From: JBCBSZ01 sp039197885
GTDB taxonomy: Bacteria > Actinomycetota > Acidimicrobiia > Acidimicrobiales > Poriferisodalaceae
Direction: 5' to 3'
Assembly: GCA_039197885.1 (NCBI GenBank)
Contig: JBCCTY010000001.1
Location: forward strand, 11,326 to 75,325
DNA length: 64,000 nucleotides
The position numbers were made by a program, and so were the translations under genes. The first letter of the stretch is position 1. Every line of letters starts with the position of its first letter. Below are positions 47,798-56,939 of the stretch, one piece after another. The notes under the pieces are model-generated. The model worked only from the letters and a program-made list of their open reading frames with translations. It ran no database searches and had not been told where the DNA came from.

Positions 47798-48504
47798 GCA
47801 TGTCGGCCGACGGGCACGGCCCGGACCCCGCGCACGTCGTGGCCGAGTGGGCCGAGAGCACCGATCGGCCGGGGACCGAACGCGATGTCGCGCTCCTCGC
47901 CGTGGCCGAGGCGACGCGCCGGCTGGTCCATCGACTCCACGCCACCGAGGCGCCGCTCGAGGTGCTCGACGGCCTCGCGACCGCGATCTCGGGCATGGCC
48001 CGGCTCGTCGAGGCCCACCCCCAGGGCCGGCTCTACGAGGGCTTCGCCGAGGCCTCCACAGCCGGCGCACCGACGGCCTTCTTCGAGTTCAGCCCCATCA
48101 TCGGGCGGGCCAACCCGCTCGCTCCGCCGCTGGCCATGCGGGTCGACGACGACGTCGTCCACTGCACGGGCAGCTTCGGGAACGCCTACGAGGGCCCGCC
48201 GGGCCACGTGCACGGCGGCTACATCGCCGCCGCCTTCGACGAGCTCCTCGGCATGGCCCAGAGCCTCACCGGCAACCCGGGCATGACCGGCACGTTGACG
48301 GTGCGCTACCGCACGCCGACACCGCTCCACACCGAGCTGCGGCTCGTGGGTGCCGTGGACCGAGTCGAGGGACGGAAGATCTTCACCTCCGGCCGCATGT
48401 ACGCCGGTGACCGGCTCACGGCCGAGGCGGAGGGCGTCTTCGTGTCGATCGATCGGGCTCGCATGGCGGCGCTGGCCGAGGAGCGGGCCGCCCTCGAGCC
48501 CTGA
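47794..48504 (+). CDS. Hotdog-fold acyl-CoA thioesterase (PaaI-like)
   Basis: 236 aa; start overlaps xthA. The signature GHVHGGYIAAAFDELLGMAQ is the hotdog active-site helix with its Asp, followed by GTLTVRYRTPTPLHTEL and the final strand EAEGVFVSID. The N-terminal 100 residues are an extra helical region. Hydrolyses acyl-CoA; substrate not predictable. Confidence 0.82.
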   Translation: MSMSADGHGPDPAHVVAEWAESTDRPGTERDVALLAVAEATRRLVHRLHATEAPLEVLDGLATAISGMARLVEAHPQGRLYEGFAEASTAGAPTAFFEFSPIIGRANPLAPPLAMRVDDDVVHCTGSFGNAYEGPPGHVHGGYIAAAFDELLGMAQSLTGNPGMTGTLTVRYRTPTPLHTELRLVGAVDRVEGRKIFTSGRMYAGDRLTAEAEGVFVSIDRARMAALAEERAALEP

Positions 48505-48516
48505 GGGTCGCGGTAC

Positions 48517-50196
48517 TCAGCCACACATGCCGAGCGCATCGGCGAGCGGGCCGCCGTAGCGGTCGAGCGAGGCGGCGCCCCAGCCGGTGCGGCGTCCGAG
48601 GTCGGCGACGTCGGACGGCGGGTCCTCGGCCAACGACCGCACGAGCGCGTCGTCGGCGATGACCTCCGGCAGGCATCGGGCCTGCTCGGCGAGCTCGGCC
48701 CGCCAGGCGAGGACGGCGGCGTGACGCTGCCGGACGGCCGGCTGGTGGTGGGGGCCGAGCGCCGTCCGACATCGCTCGAGCTCGACGCGCCAGGGGGCGG
48801 GCGGTGTGGGTGTGGGCGCGGACCGGAGCTCGCTCACCCACGGGGACGGACCGGTCTCGACGGTGCTCGTCGCAGTGCGCCGGACCTCGGTCCACGACAG
48901 GTGCAGACGATCGATGGCACGCGTCATCGCGACGTAGAGCAACCGGCGCTCCTCGTCGAGCTCGTCCGGCGACGAGGCGTTGCGGTGGGGCACGCGTCCG
49001 TCCTCGACCCCGGCGAGCACCACCTCGGGCCACTCGAGCCCCTTCGCGGCGTGGAAGGTCGCGACCACGACCCCGTTGTCGTCGGAGCCCGGGACGGCGA
49101 CGGGCACGCCGGCGGCCCCGCAGGCAGCGCGGAGCTCGTCGGCGTGGGCGCGGGTGCGTGTGAGCACGGCGAGGTCGCGGTGCTCGCGTCCAGCGGCACG
49201 GGCGGCCGTGAGGACGGCCACGATCCCCGTCCGTTCGTCGTCGCCATCCGCGAACTCGTGGAGGATCGGCTCGTCGCCGTCCCGGACGGTCCGTGGTGGC
49301 GTGCGTCCGAGCACCGAGGCAGCGGCCTCGACGACCGGCCGCGTGCAGCGGTAACTGGTCGTGAGCTCCACGGTCTCGAGACCGGGTACCTCCCGGTCGA
49401 GCCCGACCAGCACGCCGCGCTCGGCGCCGTTCCACCCGTAGATCGACTGGTCGGGGTCGCCCACGACGGTGAGCGAGGTGTCGTCGTCGAGGAGCGTCTC
49501 GAGCACCTCGAGCTGACCCGGGTTGACGTCCTGGAACTCGTCGACGAAGAGCTCGCGGAATCGCCATCGCTGGGCTCGACCGAACTCGGGATCGTCGCGC
49601 AGGGCGGCGACCCAGGCGGCGAGGAGGTCGTCGAAGTCGAGCAGGCCGCGGCGGGTCTTCCAGTCGGCGTAGTCGCCCAGCAGCCGGGCGATCTCACCGG
49701 GATCGACCACGGTCGGACGTCGGGCGTCGCGAGCCGCCTCGGCGTAGTCGTCGGCCTGGACTCGTCGGGCGCCGGCCCAGGCCCACTCGGCGAGCACCGA
49801 CGGTCGCACCGATCGGTCGAGCCCCGGTGCGACGTGGTCGAGCGCCTCGCCCGGATCGGTGAGGACCTTCGGCTCGGCACGGCGCTGGTCGACGGCACGC
49901 TGGCGGAGCTGGGTCATGGCGAGGCCGTGGAAGGTGCCGACCGACGCACCCTCGACGCCGAGCGCCGCCAGGCGGCGGCGCAGCTCCCCGGCGGCCCGCC
50001 GGGTGAAGGTGACGACGAGGACGCGGGACGGGCCGACCCCGCCGGCCACCCGCCACGCCACCCGGCGGGTCAGCACCCGGGTCTTGCCCGACCCGGGTGG
50101 GGCCAGGATGCGGAGTCGGGCCGCAGGGTGGGCGACCGCTGCCGTCTGGGCGTCGTCGAGGCCCGGACCGACCGGGGGAGCGGGTGCCGACGACAT
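48517..50196 (-). CDS. UvrD/Rep-family ATP-dependent DNA helicase
   Basis: 559 aa from ATG 50196, six bases after TACGTT on the minus strand; a GTG two codons earlier is less favoured. Superfamily 1 motifs in order: LAPPGSGKTRVLTRR (I), VTFTRRAAGELRRR (Ia), LFVDEFQDVNPGQ (II), VVGDPDQSIYGWNGA (III), TTSYRCTRPVV (IV), TFHAAKGLEWPEVV (V) and LLYVAMTRAIDRL (VI). Shorter than UvrD (about 720 aa) with a small C-terminal HRDC-like region, resembling actinobacterial UvrD2-type helicases. DNA repair. Confidence 0.88.
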   Translation of the reverse strand: MSSAPAPPVGPGLDDAQTAAVAHPAARLRILAPPGSGKTRVLTRRVAWRVAGGVGPSRVLVVTFTRRAAGELRRRLAALGVEGASVGTFHGLAMTQLRQRAVDQRRAEPKVLTDPGEALDHVAPGLDRSVRPSVLAEWAWAGARRVQADDYAEAARDARRPTVVDPGEIARLLGDYADWKTRRGLLDFDDLLAAWVAALRDDPEFGRAQRWRFRELFVDEFQDVNPGQLEVLETLLDDDTSLTVVGDPDQSIYGWNGAERGVLVGLDREVPGLETVELTTSYRCTRPVVEAAASVLGRTPPRTVRDGDEPILHEFADGDDERTGIVAVLTAARAAGREHRDLAVLTRTRAHADELRAACGAAGVPVAVPGSDDNGVVVATFHAAKGLEWPEVVLAGVEDGRVPHRNASSPDELDEERRLLYVAMTRAIDRLHLSWTEVRRTATSTVETGPSPWVSELRSAPTPTPPAPWRVELERCRTALGPHHQPAVRQRHAAVLAWRAELAEQARCLPEVIADDALVRSLAEDPPSDVADLGRRTGWGAASLDRYGGPLADALGMCG

Positions 50197-50266
50197 GCCC
50201 ACAACGTACCGACGGGGTGTGTCGCGCCGGGGGAGGCCACCGGCCCGAGCGGGGAACGTCGGGCGC

Positions 50267-50611
50267 TCAGGCCCAGCCGAGCTCGTCGAGGCGGTCGTCG
50301 TCGATGCCGAAGTGGTGGGCGACCTCGTGGATGACCGTGATGCGCACCTGCTCCACGATGTCGTCCTCGGTGGCGCAGAAGTCGAGGAGCGACGACCGGT
50401 AGATGCTGATCTTGTCGGGCAGCACGCCGTGGTAGCCGCCGTCGCGCTCGGTCAACGGGATCCCCTCGTAGAGGCCGAGGAGGCCGGGCTCGGGTGGGCG
50501 CTCCACGACGGTCACGACGACGTTGTCCATCCGCTCCCACAGCGCGTCGGGGATCTCGTCGAGCGCCCGCCCGACCAGCTCCTCGAAGCGCTCCCGCGAG
50601 ACGTCCAGCAC
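50267..50611 (-). CDS. HExxH metallopeptidase-like protein (Zincin_1/DUF1025)
   Basis: 114 aa from GTG 50611; TACGCT is seven bases upstream on the minus strand. ITVIHEVAHHFGIDDDRLDE contains the zinc-binding HEVAH and a downstream Asp. DKISIYRSSLLDFC and GLYEGIPLTERD are conserved in this small family common beside housekeeping genes in actinobacteria. Substrate unknown. Confidence 0.85.
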   Translation of the reverse strand: MLDVSRERFEELVGRALDEIPDALWERMDNVVVTVVERPPEPGLLGLYEGIPLTERDGGYHGVLPDKISIYRSSLLDFCATEDDIVEQVRITVIHEVAHHFGIDDDRLDELGWA

Positions 50612-50618
50612 GCTGGCG

Positions 50619-50639
50619 AGCGTACGGCCTGACTACCAT
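50619..50639. promoter_or_regulatory. Back-to-back leaderless promoters
   Basis: Minus-strand TACGCT (50624-50619) serves the metallopeptidase and plus-strand TACCAT (50634-50639) the PH-domain gene. Each -10 box is seven bases from its start codon, and the two start codons are only 35 bases apart. No clear -35 boxes are seen. Confidence 0.55.
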
Positions 50640-50646
50640 CCCCGCG

Positions 50647-51261
50647 ATGGGCTTCCCGGAGAGCAACCTCAACGAGGGCGAGGAGCTCGCGCTCGACCTC
50701 AAGCCGCACTGGTGGGTGTTCGCCCTCCCGGGCGCCTCGCTGGTGGGGTTGATCGCGCTGCTGCTCGTCGTGACCGCGACGACCGACGTCGCCGCGCTCC
50801 AGGTGGTCGTCGTCCTCGTGATCGTGGGCGTCCTCGGGTGGATCGCCGTGAGGTACTCCCAGTGGGTCACGACGGCCTTCGTGGTGACGAATCGCCGCCT
50901 GATCTACCGGAGCGGCGTCGTGACCAAGTCGGGCATCGAGATCCCGCTCGACCGGGTCAACAACGTGATCTTCCGCCAGACCGTCTTCGAGCGGCTGCTC
51001 GGTGCCGGTGACCTCATGATCGAGTCGGCGGGCGAGAGCGGGCAGCAGCACTTCCACAACGTCCGCAAGCCGAACGCCGTGCAGAACGAGATCTATCGGC
51101 AGATGGAGGAGCTCGAGCGCGGCCGCATCACCCCGGTCGCTGCACCGGTCGAGGAGTCCATCCCCGACCAGATCGCCCAGCTCGCCCGCCTGCGCGACGA
51201 GGGCGTGCTCACCCAGGACGAGTTCGAGACCAAGAAGCGAGACCTCCTGGACCGGATGTGA
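50647..51261 (+). CDS. PH-domain (bPH2) membrane protein with SHOCT domain
   Basis: 204 aa. Two membrane helices at about 25-70 (FALPGASLVGLIALLLVV, VVVVLVIVGVLGWIAV) are followed by a bacterial PH domain (FVVTNRRLIYRSGVVTKSGI, VNNVIFRQTVFERLLGAGDL). A C-terminal SHOCT motif follows (IAQLARLRDEGVLTQDEFET). Acts at the inner face of the membrane; function unknown. Heads an operon with the BtuF-like and hydrolase genes. Confidence 0.88.
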   Translation: MGFPESNLNEGEELALDLKPHWWVFALPGASLVGLIALLLVVTATTDVAALQVVVVLVIVGVLGWIAVRYSQWVTTAFVVTNRRLIYRSGVVTKSGIEIPLDRVNNVIFRQTVFERLLGAGDLMIESAGESGQQHFHNVRKPNAVQNEIYRQMEELERGRITPVAAPVEESIPDQIAQLARLRDEGVLTQDEFETKKRDLLDRM

Positions 51262-51962
51262 CCGACGTACGGGTGGTCAGCCTGGTCCCGTCGGTCACCG
51301 AGACACTGCACGCCTGGGGCCGCGAGGCCGTCGCCTGCACCCGCTTCTGCGAGCGCGACGACCTGCCCCACGTGGGCGGCACCAAGAACCCCGACGTCGC
51401 GGCGATCGTCGAGCTCGCGCCCGACCTGGTCGTGGTCGACGCCGAGGAGAACCGCCGCGAGGACGCCGAGGCGTTGCGAGCCGCCGGTCTGGAGGTGCAC
51501 GTCCTCCACGTCCGGTCGCTCGCCGACGTCGACGAGCAGCTCCCGCGCCTCTCCGTCGCCGTCGGTGCCGATCCGCTCGCCGGCGACTCCGTGGTCCCGG
51601 CTCCGGTGGAGGCCCGGCTCCGGGCGGTCGTGCCGATCTGGCGTCGCCCGTGGATGACGATCGGTCCGGCCACCTACGGCGCCTCCCTGCTCCGGGCGGT
51701 GGGCGTCGAGGTCGTGCCGGGAGACCGTGGCGACTACCCCGAGGCCGAGCTCGACGAGCTCGCAGCGCTCTCGCCCGACCTGCTGCTGGTCCCCGACGAG
51801 CCCTACGCCTTCTCCGAGCGTCACCGCGACGAGCTCGAGGTGGTCGCGCCGGTCACCTTCGTCGACGGCAAGGACCTGTTCTGGTGGGGAGCGCGCACCG
51901 CCGGGGCGATCCACCGGCTCGGAGAGCTCGTCGCCGGGCTCCACGCGCGGCCACTCACCTGA
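51258..51962 (+). CDS. BtuF/helical-backbone metal-receptor-like protein without signal peptide
   Basis: 234 aa from a GTG overlapping the previous stop (GTGA). VVSLVPSVTETLHAWG, GGTKNPDVAAIVELAPDLVV and DLFWWGARTAGAI follow the cobalamin/ferric-siderophore binding-protein fold. No signal peptide or lipobox is present and no ABC transporter genes adjoin, so a cytosolic ligand-binding role is likely. Ligand unknown. Confidence 0.75.
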   Translation: MTDVRVVSLVPSVTETLHAWGREAVACTRFCERDDLPHVGGTKNPDVAAIVELAPDLVVVDAEENRREDAEALRAAGLEVHVLHVRSLADVDEQLPRLSVAVGADPLAGDSVVPAPVEARLRAVVPIWRRPWMTIGPATYGASLLRAVGVEVVPGDRGDYPEAELDELAALSPDLLLVPDEPYAFSERHRDELEVVAPVTFVDGKDLFWWGARTAGAIHRLGELVAGLHARPLT

Positions 51963-52867
51963 TGCGCGCGCCGGTCGGCGGGCACGAGCTCGAGTACGAG
52001 ACCTTCGGCGACCCGGCTGCACCGACCTTCGTGCTCCTGAACGGCCTCGGCAGCCAGCTGATCGCCTCGCCGTCGGGCCTCTGCGAGCAGCTCGCGGTCG
52101 AGGGGTTCCACGTCGTGCGCTACGACCACCGCGACGTCGGCCGGTCGACCCGGTCGCAGGTGCCACCGCCCGGGCTCGGCGCCGTGCGTGCGGCCATCCG
52201 TCGGGGCGAGGTGCCCGACCTCCCGTACACGCTGTCCGACCTCGCCGCCGACGCCGTGGGCCTCCTCGACCACCTCGGTGTCGAGCGGGCGCACGTCTCG
52301 GGGGTCTCGATGGGCGGGATGGTGGTGCAGCACCTCGCCATCGAGCACCCCGATCGCCTGATCTCGGCGACATCGATCATGTCGACGACGGGCGCCCGCG
52401 AGGTCGGCGCGCCCACCGAGGAGGCCTGGGCGGCGCTCACGTCGATACCGCCCGCCGACCGGGACGGCCACGTCGAGCACGCGGTGCGGACCGGCCGGGT
52501 CCTCGCGGGGCCGCACTTCGACCCGGTCGTCGCCCGTCGGCGGGCCGAGGAGGCCTTCGACCGGTCGTACCGACCGGACGCCGCCGTCTTCCAACTCGCC
52601 GCGATCTGGGCGTCGGGCGACCGGACCGACCGCCTGCGCGGCGTCGAGGTGCCCTTCCTCGTGATCCACGGCCGGGACGACCGGCTCATCGACCTCGACG
52701 GCGGCGAGGCGACCGCCATGGCGGTGCCCGGCGCCCGACTCCTGGTGCTGCGTGGCATGGGCCACGACCTGCCCGAACCGCTCTGGCCCAGGATCGTCGA
52801 CGCCCTGGCCCACCACGCCGCCTCCGCCTCCAGCGTTGCCCACCCGACCCCACCATCGAGAGGCTGA
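51962..52867 (+). CDS. Alpha/beta hydrolase (copy 1)
   Basis: 301 aa; TGATG overlap with the previous gene. VSMGGMVVQHLAIEHP is the nucleophile elbow, VRYDHRDVGRS the conserved DxRG-like loop, VIHGRDDRLIDLDGGE carries the acid and RGMGHDLPE the His. About half identical by eye to the next gene. Esterase or lipase-like; substrate unknown. Confidence 0.85.
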   Translation: MRAPVGGHELEYETFGDPAAPTFVLLNGLGSQLIASPSGLCEQLAVEGFHVVRYDHRDVGRSTRSQVPPPGLGAVRAAIRRGEVPDLPYTLSDLAADAVGLLDHLGVERAHVSGVSMGGMVVQHLAIEHPDRLISATSIMSTTGAREVGAPTEEAWAALTSIPPADRDGHVEHAVRTGRVLAGPHFDPVVARRRAEEAFDRSYRPDAAVFQLAAIWASGDRTDRLRGVEVPFLVIHGRDDRLIDLDGGEATAMAVPGARLLVLRGMGHDLPEPLWPRIVDALAHHAASASSVAHPTPPSRG

Positions 52868-52871
52868 TCCC

Positions 52872-53750
52872 ATGCCCGAGCTCGTCGCGAACGACATCAC
52901 GATCCACTACGACACCCACGGCGACCCGACCGATCCCACCGTGCTCCTGGTCATGGGTCTCGGCGCCCAGATGACGCTCTGGGACGTCGACTTCGTGGCG
53001 GAGCTGGTCGGCCGCGGCTTCCACGTCGTGCGCTTCGACAACCGCGACGTCGGCCTCTCGTCGAAGACCGACGGCCCGCCCCCGAACGTCATGGCCATGT
53101 TCATGGCCGCGCTCTCCGGGCAGGCGGTCACCGGCTCCGCCTACCTGCTCTCCGACATGGCCGACGACGCGGTCGCCGTCCTCGACCACCTCGGCGTCGA
53201 CCGCGCCCACATCGTCGGCGCCTCGATGGGCGGGATGATCGTGCAGACCATGGCCATCGACCATCCCGACCGCGTCGCGAGCCTCACGTCGATCATGTCG
53301 ACCACGGGCGAGCCCGGCGCGGGCCAGGCCGAGGGCGACACGCTCATGCAGCTGATGGCGCCGACGCCCGATGACCGCGAGGCCGCCGTCTCGCGGTCGG
53401 TGAAGATCAGCGAGCTGATCTCGGGGCCCCACTTCGACGAGGCCCGCTCCCGCTCCCTGGCCGAGCTCAACTTCGATCGGTGCTTCCATCCGATCGGCGT
53501 CGCCCACCAGATGGCGGCCATCATCGCCTCGGGTGACCGGACGCCGAAGCTGGCCGAGCTCGACGTCCCGACGGTGGTCATCCACGGCGAGGTCGATCCG
53601 CTCGTCACCATCTCCGGGGGCGAGGCCACCGCGGCGGCGATCCCCGGCGCCGAGCTGGTCCGCTTCGCCGAGATGGGCCACGACATGCCGCCGAAGCTCT
53701 GGCCCGAGATCGGCGATGCGATCGAGGGTGTGGCTCGACGCGCGTCCTGA
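52872..53750 (+). CDS. Alpha/beta hydrolase (copy 2, paralogue)
   Basis: 292 aa. Same landmarks as the preceding gene: ASMGGMIVQTMAIDHP, VRFDNRDVGLSSK, VIHGEVDPLVTISGGE and AEMGHDMPPKLWP, including the shared LTSIMSTTG-type strand. The tandem pair probably arose by duplication, then substrate divergence (the lid segments differ: NVMAMFMAALSGQAV here). A five-base gap suggests co-translation. Confidence 0.85.
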   Translation: MPELVANDITIHYDTHGDPTDPTVLLVMGLGAQMTLWDVDFVAELVGRGFHVVRFDNRDVGLSSKTDGPPPNVMAMFMAALSGQAVTGSAYLLSDMADDAVAVLDHLGVDRAHIVGASMGGMIVQTMAIDHPDRVASLTSIMSTTGEPGAGQAEGDTLMQLMAPTPDDREAAVSRSVKISELISGPHFDEARSRSLAELNFDRCFHPIGVAHQMAAIIASGDRTPKLAELDVPTVVIHGEVDPLVTISGGEATAAAIPGAELVRFAEMGHDMPPKLWPEIGDAIEGVARRAS

Positions 53751-53864
53751 GGCAGGACGGTCGAGGTTCCCGCCGGGTCGGGCGCACGGCGCGGGGTGGC
53801 TCGACGGGCTTCGTGACGCAGGCCCCCGCTAGGTTCGTCCCCAGGTCCGACGAGGAGGGGTGAC

Positions 53865-55010
53865 GTGGCGGGTCCACTGAGCGGTGTGCGGGTGATCGAG
53901 ATCCAGGGCATCGGGCCCGGGCCGTTCTGCGGGATGATGCTGTCCGACATGGGGGCCGAGGTGATCCGCGTCGATCGCGCCGCGTCGGTGCGCGGCGGTG
54001 ACCCCTCGACGCCGCCGGTCGACGTGCTCGCCCGCGGTCGACGTTCGATCGGCGTCGACCTCAAGCACCCCGACGGCGTCGAGACGGTCCTCGCGTTGGT
54101 CGAGACCGCCGACGTGCTCTTCGAGGGGTTCCGCCCCGGTGTCGCCGAGCGGCTCGGCATCGGTCCCGACGAGTGCGCGGCCCGCAACCCGAAGCTCGTC
54201 TACGGACGGATGACCGGCTGGGGTCAGGAGGGTCCGATCTCCCACGCCGCCGGTCACGACATCAACTACATCGCGCTGGCCGGCGCCCTGCACGGGATCG
54301 GTCGAGCGGGGGAGCGGCCGGTGCCGCCGCTCAACCTCGTGGGCGACTTCGGTGGCGGTGGGATGCTGCTCGCCTTCGGCATCGTCTCGGCGCTGGTCGA
54401 GGCCCAGCGCACCGGGCAGGGTCAGGTCGTCGACGCAGCGATGGTCGACGGTGCGGCGACCCTGATGGCGATGTTCTTCTCGATGACGGCCATGGGGGTC
54501 TGGCACGACGACCGCGGCGTCAACCTGCTCGATGGTGGCGCCCACTTCTACGACACCTACGAGTGCGCCGACGGGCGCTACGTGGCGATCGGGTCGATCG
54601 AGCCCCAGTTCTACGCCGAGCTGCTCGAGCGCACCGGACTCGCCGACGCCGACCTCCCGGCCCAGATGGATCGTTCGAACTGGCCCGGGCTGAAGGATCG
54701 CCTCACCGAGGTGTTCGGCTCGAAGACCCGTGACGAGTGGGTCGAGATCATGGAGGGTTCCGACGTGTGCTTCGCGCCGGTCCTGTCCCTCGGCGAGGCG
54801 CCGCAGCACCATCACAACGTCGCTCGTGAGACCTTCGTCGAGGTCGCCGGGGTGACGCAGCCCGCCCCGTCGCCCCGCTTCTCTCGGACCGGTGTCGAGG
54901 TCCAGGGGCCGCCCGCCCACGCCGGCCAGCACACCGATGAGATCCTCACCGAGGCAGGGCTCTCGCCGGCCGACATCGCGAAGCTCCGCGACGCCGGCGC
55001 CGTCGCCTGA
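53865..55010 (+). CDS. CaiB/BaiF family: alpha-methylacyl-CoA racemase-like
   Basis: 381 aa from GTG 53865, with GAGGAGG upstream and a TAGGTT box (53830-53835) giving a short leader. GHDINYIALAGALH (His131), NLVGDFGGGGM (Asp near 160) and GSIEPQFYAEL (Glu) correspond to the catalytic His, Asp and Glu of mycobacterial MCR. QVVDAAMVDGAATL is also characteristic. Interconverts 2-methylacyl-CoA epimers for branched fatty-acid or sterol side-chain oxidation. Confidence 0.87.
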   Translation: MAGPLSGVRVIEIQGIGPGPFCGMMLSDMGAEVIRVDRAASVRGGDPSTPPVDVLARGRRSIGVDLKHPDGVETVLALVETADVLFEGFRPGVAERLGIGPDECAARNPKLVYGRMTGWGQEGPISHAAGHDINYIALAGALHGIGRAGERPVPPLNLVGDFGGGGMLLAFGIVSALVEAQRTGQGQVVDAAMVDGAATLMAMFFSMTAMGVWHDDRGVNLLDGGAHFYDTYECADGRYVAIGSIEPQFYAELLERTGLADADLPAQMDRSNWPGLKDRLTEVFGSKTRDEWVEIMEGSDVCFAPVLSLGEAPQHHHNVARETFVEVAGVTQPAPSPRFSRTGVEVQGPPAHAGQHTDEILTEAGLSPADIAKLRDAGAVA

Positions 55011-55061
55011 GCGCGATCGCGACTCGCCGACCCGGTCGGCGCCGGCGGTAGCCTGCGCGGC

Positions 55062-55874
55062 GTGGCGACGCTCGTGACCTTCCACGCTCATCCCGACGAC
55101 GAGGCCATCGCGACGGGCGGCACGATGGCCGCCGCCGTCGCTGACGGCCACCGGGTCGTGCTCGTCGTCGCCACGGGCGGTGAGGTGGGAGAGGTCGACG
55201 ACGGGTTCCTCGCCGACGGCGAGACCCTCGGCGACCGGCGGCGAGGCGAGACCATCGCTGCCGCCGAGCACCTCGGCGTGCAGCGGGTCGAGTTCCTGGG
55301 CTACCGAGACTCGGGGATGATGGGCGAGCCGACCAACGACGACCCGAGCTGCTTCTGGCAGGCCGACGTCGACGAGGCGGCGGCGAAGCTCGCGGCCCTC
55401 CTCGAGGCCGAGTCGGCCGACGTGCTCACCTGCTACGACGACCACGGCGGGTACGGCCACCCCGACCACATCCAGGTGCACCGCGTCGGGCATCGCGCCG
55501 CCGAGCTCGCCGGCACGCCCCGCCTCTACGAGTCGACCATGAACCGCGACCGGATGCTCGAGCTGCAGGCCGCCGCAGCCGAGGCGGGGATCGACTTCGG
55601 CCCCGATCCCGACGACGACGAGGCCGACGTCGTCGACATGGAGTCCTTCGGCACCCCCGAGGCCCAGATCACCACCGCGGTCGACGTCACCGCTCATCTG
55701 GCGGCGAAGCGAGCCGCGATGGCGGCCCACGCCTCCCAGATCGGCGCGGACTCGTTCTTCCTCCAGCTGCCCGCCGAGGCGTTCGCCATGGCCTTCGGCA
55801 TCGAGCACTACATCCGCGTCGGTGCGGCCCGGGCACCCGATGCGCCGTTCGAGACCTCCGTGTTCGGCTCGTGA
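55062..55874 (+). CDS. LmbE/PIG-L family deacetylase (Mca/MshB-like)
   Basis: 270 aa from GTG 55062, seven bases after TAGCCT. Zinc motif TFHAHPDDEAIATGG (H-P-D-D) and second motif YGHPDHIQVH are those of mycothiol-related N-acetylglucosaminyl deacetylases. RLYESTMNRDRM and FGTPEAQITTAVDV fit the Mca/MshB subgroup. Removes an acetyl or thioether-linked amide from a GlcNAc-type substrate. First gene of a four-gene operon. Confidence 0.88.
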   Translation: MATLVTFHAHPDDEAIATGGTMAAAVADGHRVVLVVATGGEVGEVDDGFLADGETLGDRRRGETIAAAEHLGVQRVEFLGYRDSGMMGEPTNDDPSCFWQADVDEAAAKLAALLEAESADVLTCYDDHGGYGHPDHIQVHRVGHRAAELAGTPRLYESTMNRDRMLELQAAAAEAGIDFGPDPDDDEADVVDMESFGTPEAQITTAVDVTAHLAAKRAAMAAHASQIGADSFFLQLPAEAFAMAFGIEHYIRVGAARAPDAPFETSVFGS

Positions 55875-56233
55875 CGGCGCTGACGATCCCCGATCCGCCG
55901 CCGACGCTGTCGCCGGGCCTGGTGCCGCTCTACGACGAGGGCCGGGCGGTCGCCGACGCCAGCCCGGCGGCGGCCTGCGCCCTGGTGCGGTTGCTGCTGC
56001 GGGCCGTGCTCGTCGAGCGGGGTCGTCCGGGTCGGGACCTGCGACGGGACCTCGACGCCACCGTCGGGCGGGTGCCCGCGGTGTTGCGAGCCCTCGACGC
56101 CATCGGGCTCTCCGAGGAGCACGGTCGCCACCCTGGATCGATCGACCTGGCCCAGGGGCACGCGGACGCGCAGAACCTGTTCATGTTCGTCCACCTGATC
56201 ACCGGGCATCTCGACGGTGACGCCGATGGCTGA
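55871..56233 (+). CDS. Hypothetical helical protein, DUF4145-like
   Basis: 120 aa from a GTG overlapping the deacetylase stop. Helical: GLVPLYDEGRAVADASPAAA, LVRLLLRAVLVERG and QNLFMFVHLITGHLDG, with the aligned pattern of DUF4145-type domains. Function unknown. Confidence 0.5.
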   Translation: MTALTIPDPPPTLSPGLVPLYDEGRAVADASPAAACALVRLLLRAVLVERGRPGRDLRRDLDATVGRVPAVLRALDAIGLSEEHGRHPGSIDLAQGHADAQNLFMFVHLITGHLDGDADG

Positions 56234-56286
56234 GGTCGGAGGGCTGCGGGGCCACGTCGACGACCGCGACCGTGGCGGCGGCCCTG

Positions 56287-56646
56287 ATGGCTGAGGTCCA
56301 CGCCTGGTGGTCGTGGGTGATGATCGTCGGCAACGCGCTGGCGGGGCTCTGGGCCCTCGTCGCTCACGTCGACGAGCGGTTCCGAACCCGCCTGCTGTGG
56401 TGGGCGACGGCGGTCGTCCAGGTGACGATCTTCGTGCAGATCGCCTTCGGGGTGTGGCTCGTCGCCGTCGACGACATCGAGGTCGACGACCTCCACCTCT
56501 TCTACGGGTTCGTCGCCGGCATCACCGTCGGGCTGATCTACTCCTACCGCAGCCAGCTCGCGCACCGGATCTTCCTGCTGTACGGCTTCGGGGGGCTCTT
56601 CCTGGCCGGACTCGGGCTGCGCGCGATCATCCTCCCGCCGACGTGA
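56287..56646 (+). CDS. Four-helix membrane protein, hypothetical
   Basis: 119 aa from ATG 56287; an in-frame start at 56272 is possible. Helices: WWSWVMIVGNALAGLWALVA, LLWWATAVVQVTIFVQIAFG, LFYGFVAGITVGLIYSY and IFLLYGFGGLFLAGLGLRAI. Common in Acidimicrobiia-type genomes without known function (inference). Overlaps the next gene (GTGA). Confidence 0.65.
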   Translation: MAEVHAWWSWVMIVGNALAGLWALVAHVDERFRTRLLWWATAVVQVTIFVQIAFGVWLVAVDDIEVDDLHLFYGFVAGITVGLIYSYRSQLAHRIFLLYGFGGLFLAGLGLRAIILPPT

Positions 56647-56924
56647 CCATCGACGATGTCCCCGACGACCGGGGCGAGGACTTCGGAGGCGACCATCGGA
56701 CGCAGGCGCGCCGGTGGGCGGTGGCGTCGCTGGCGTTGGCGTTGGTCTGGGGGTTCGGCCTGGCGTCGCTGGTCGGCGTCGCCGCCGGAGTGCCGGCCCG
56801 CATCGAGCTCGATCGGTGGCCCGACGATCGCAGCCGTCGCTTCCGCCGGGTCGCCGACGTCGGCATCGGGCTGGGGATGGTCGGCGTGTTCCTGGGCTTC
56901 CTCGTGGCGCTCGAGGTGCCGTGA
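56643..56924 (+). CDS. Small two-helix membrane protein
   Basis: 93 aa from GTG 56643. An acidic N-terminus (TIDDVPDDRGEDFGG) is followed by helix 1 (WAVASLALALVWGFGLASLV), a basic loop and helix 2 (GIGLGMVGVFLGFLVALEV), resembling small DUF4190-like proteins. Convergent with the Lrp-like gene. Confidence 0.6.
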   Translation: MTIDDVPDDRGEDFGGDHRTQARRWAVASLALALVWGFGLASLVGVAAGVPARIELDRWPDDRSRRFRRVADVGIGLGMVGVFLGFLVALEVP

Positions 56925-56939
56925 GGCGCCGCGTCGTCC

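Noticed and set aside
56225..56286. ATGGCTGAGGT at 56226 as an additional small gene or start
   Set aside because: It duplicates the start sequence at 56287 but its frame does not give a plausible protein joining the membrane segment.
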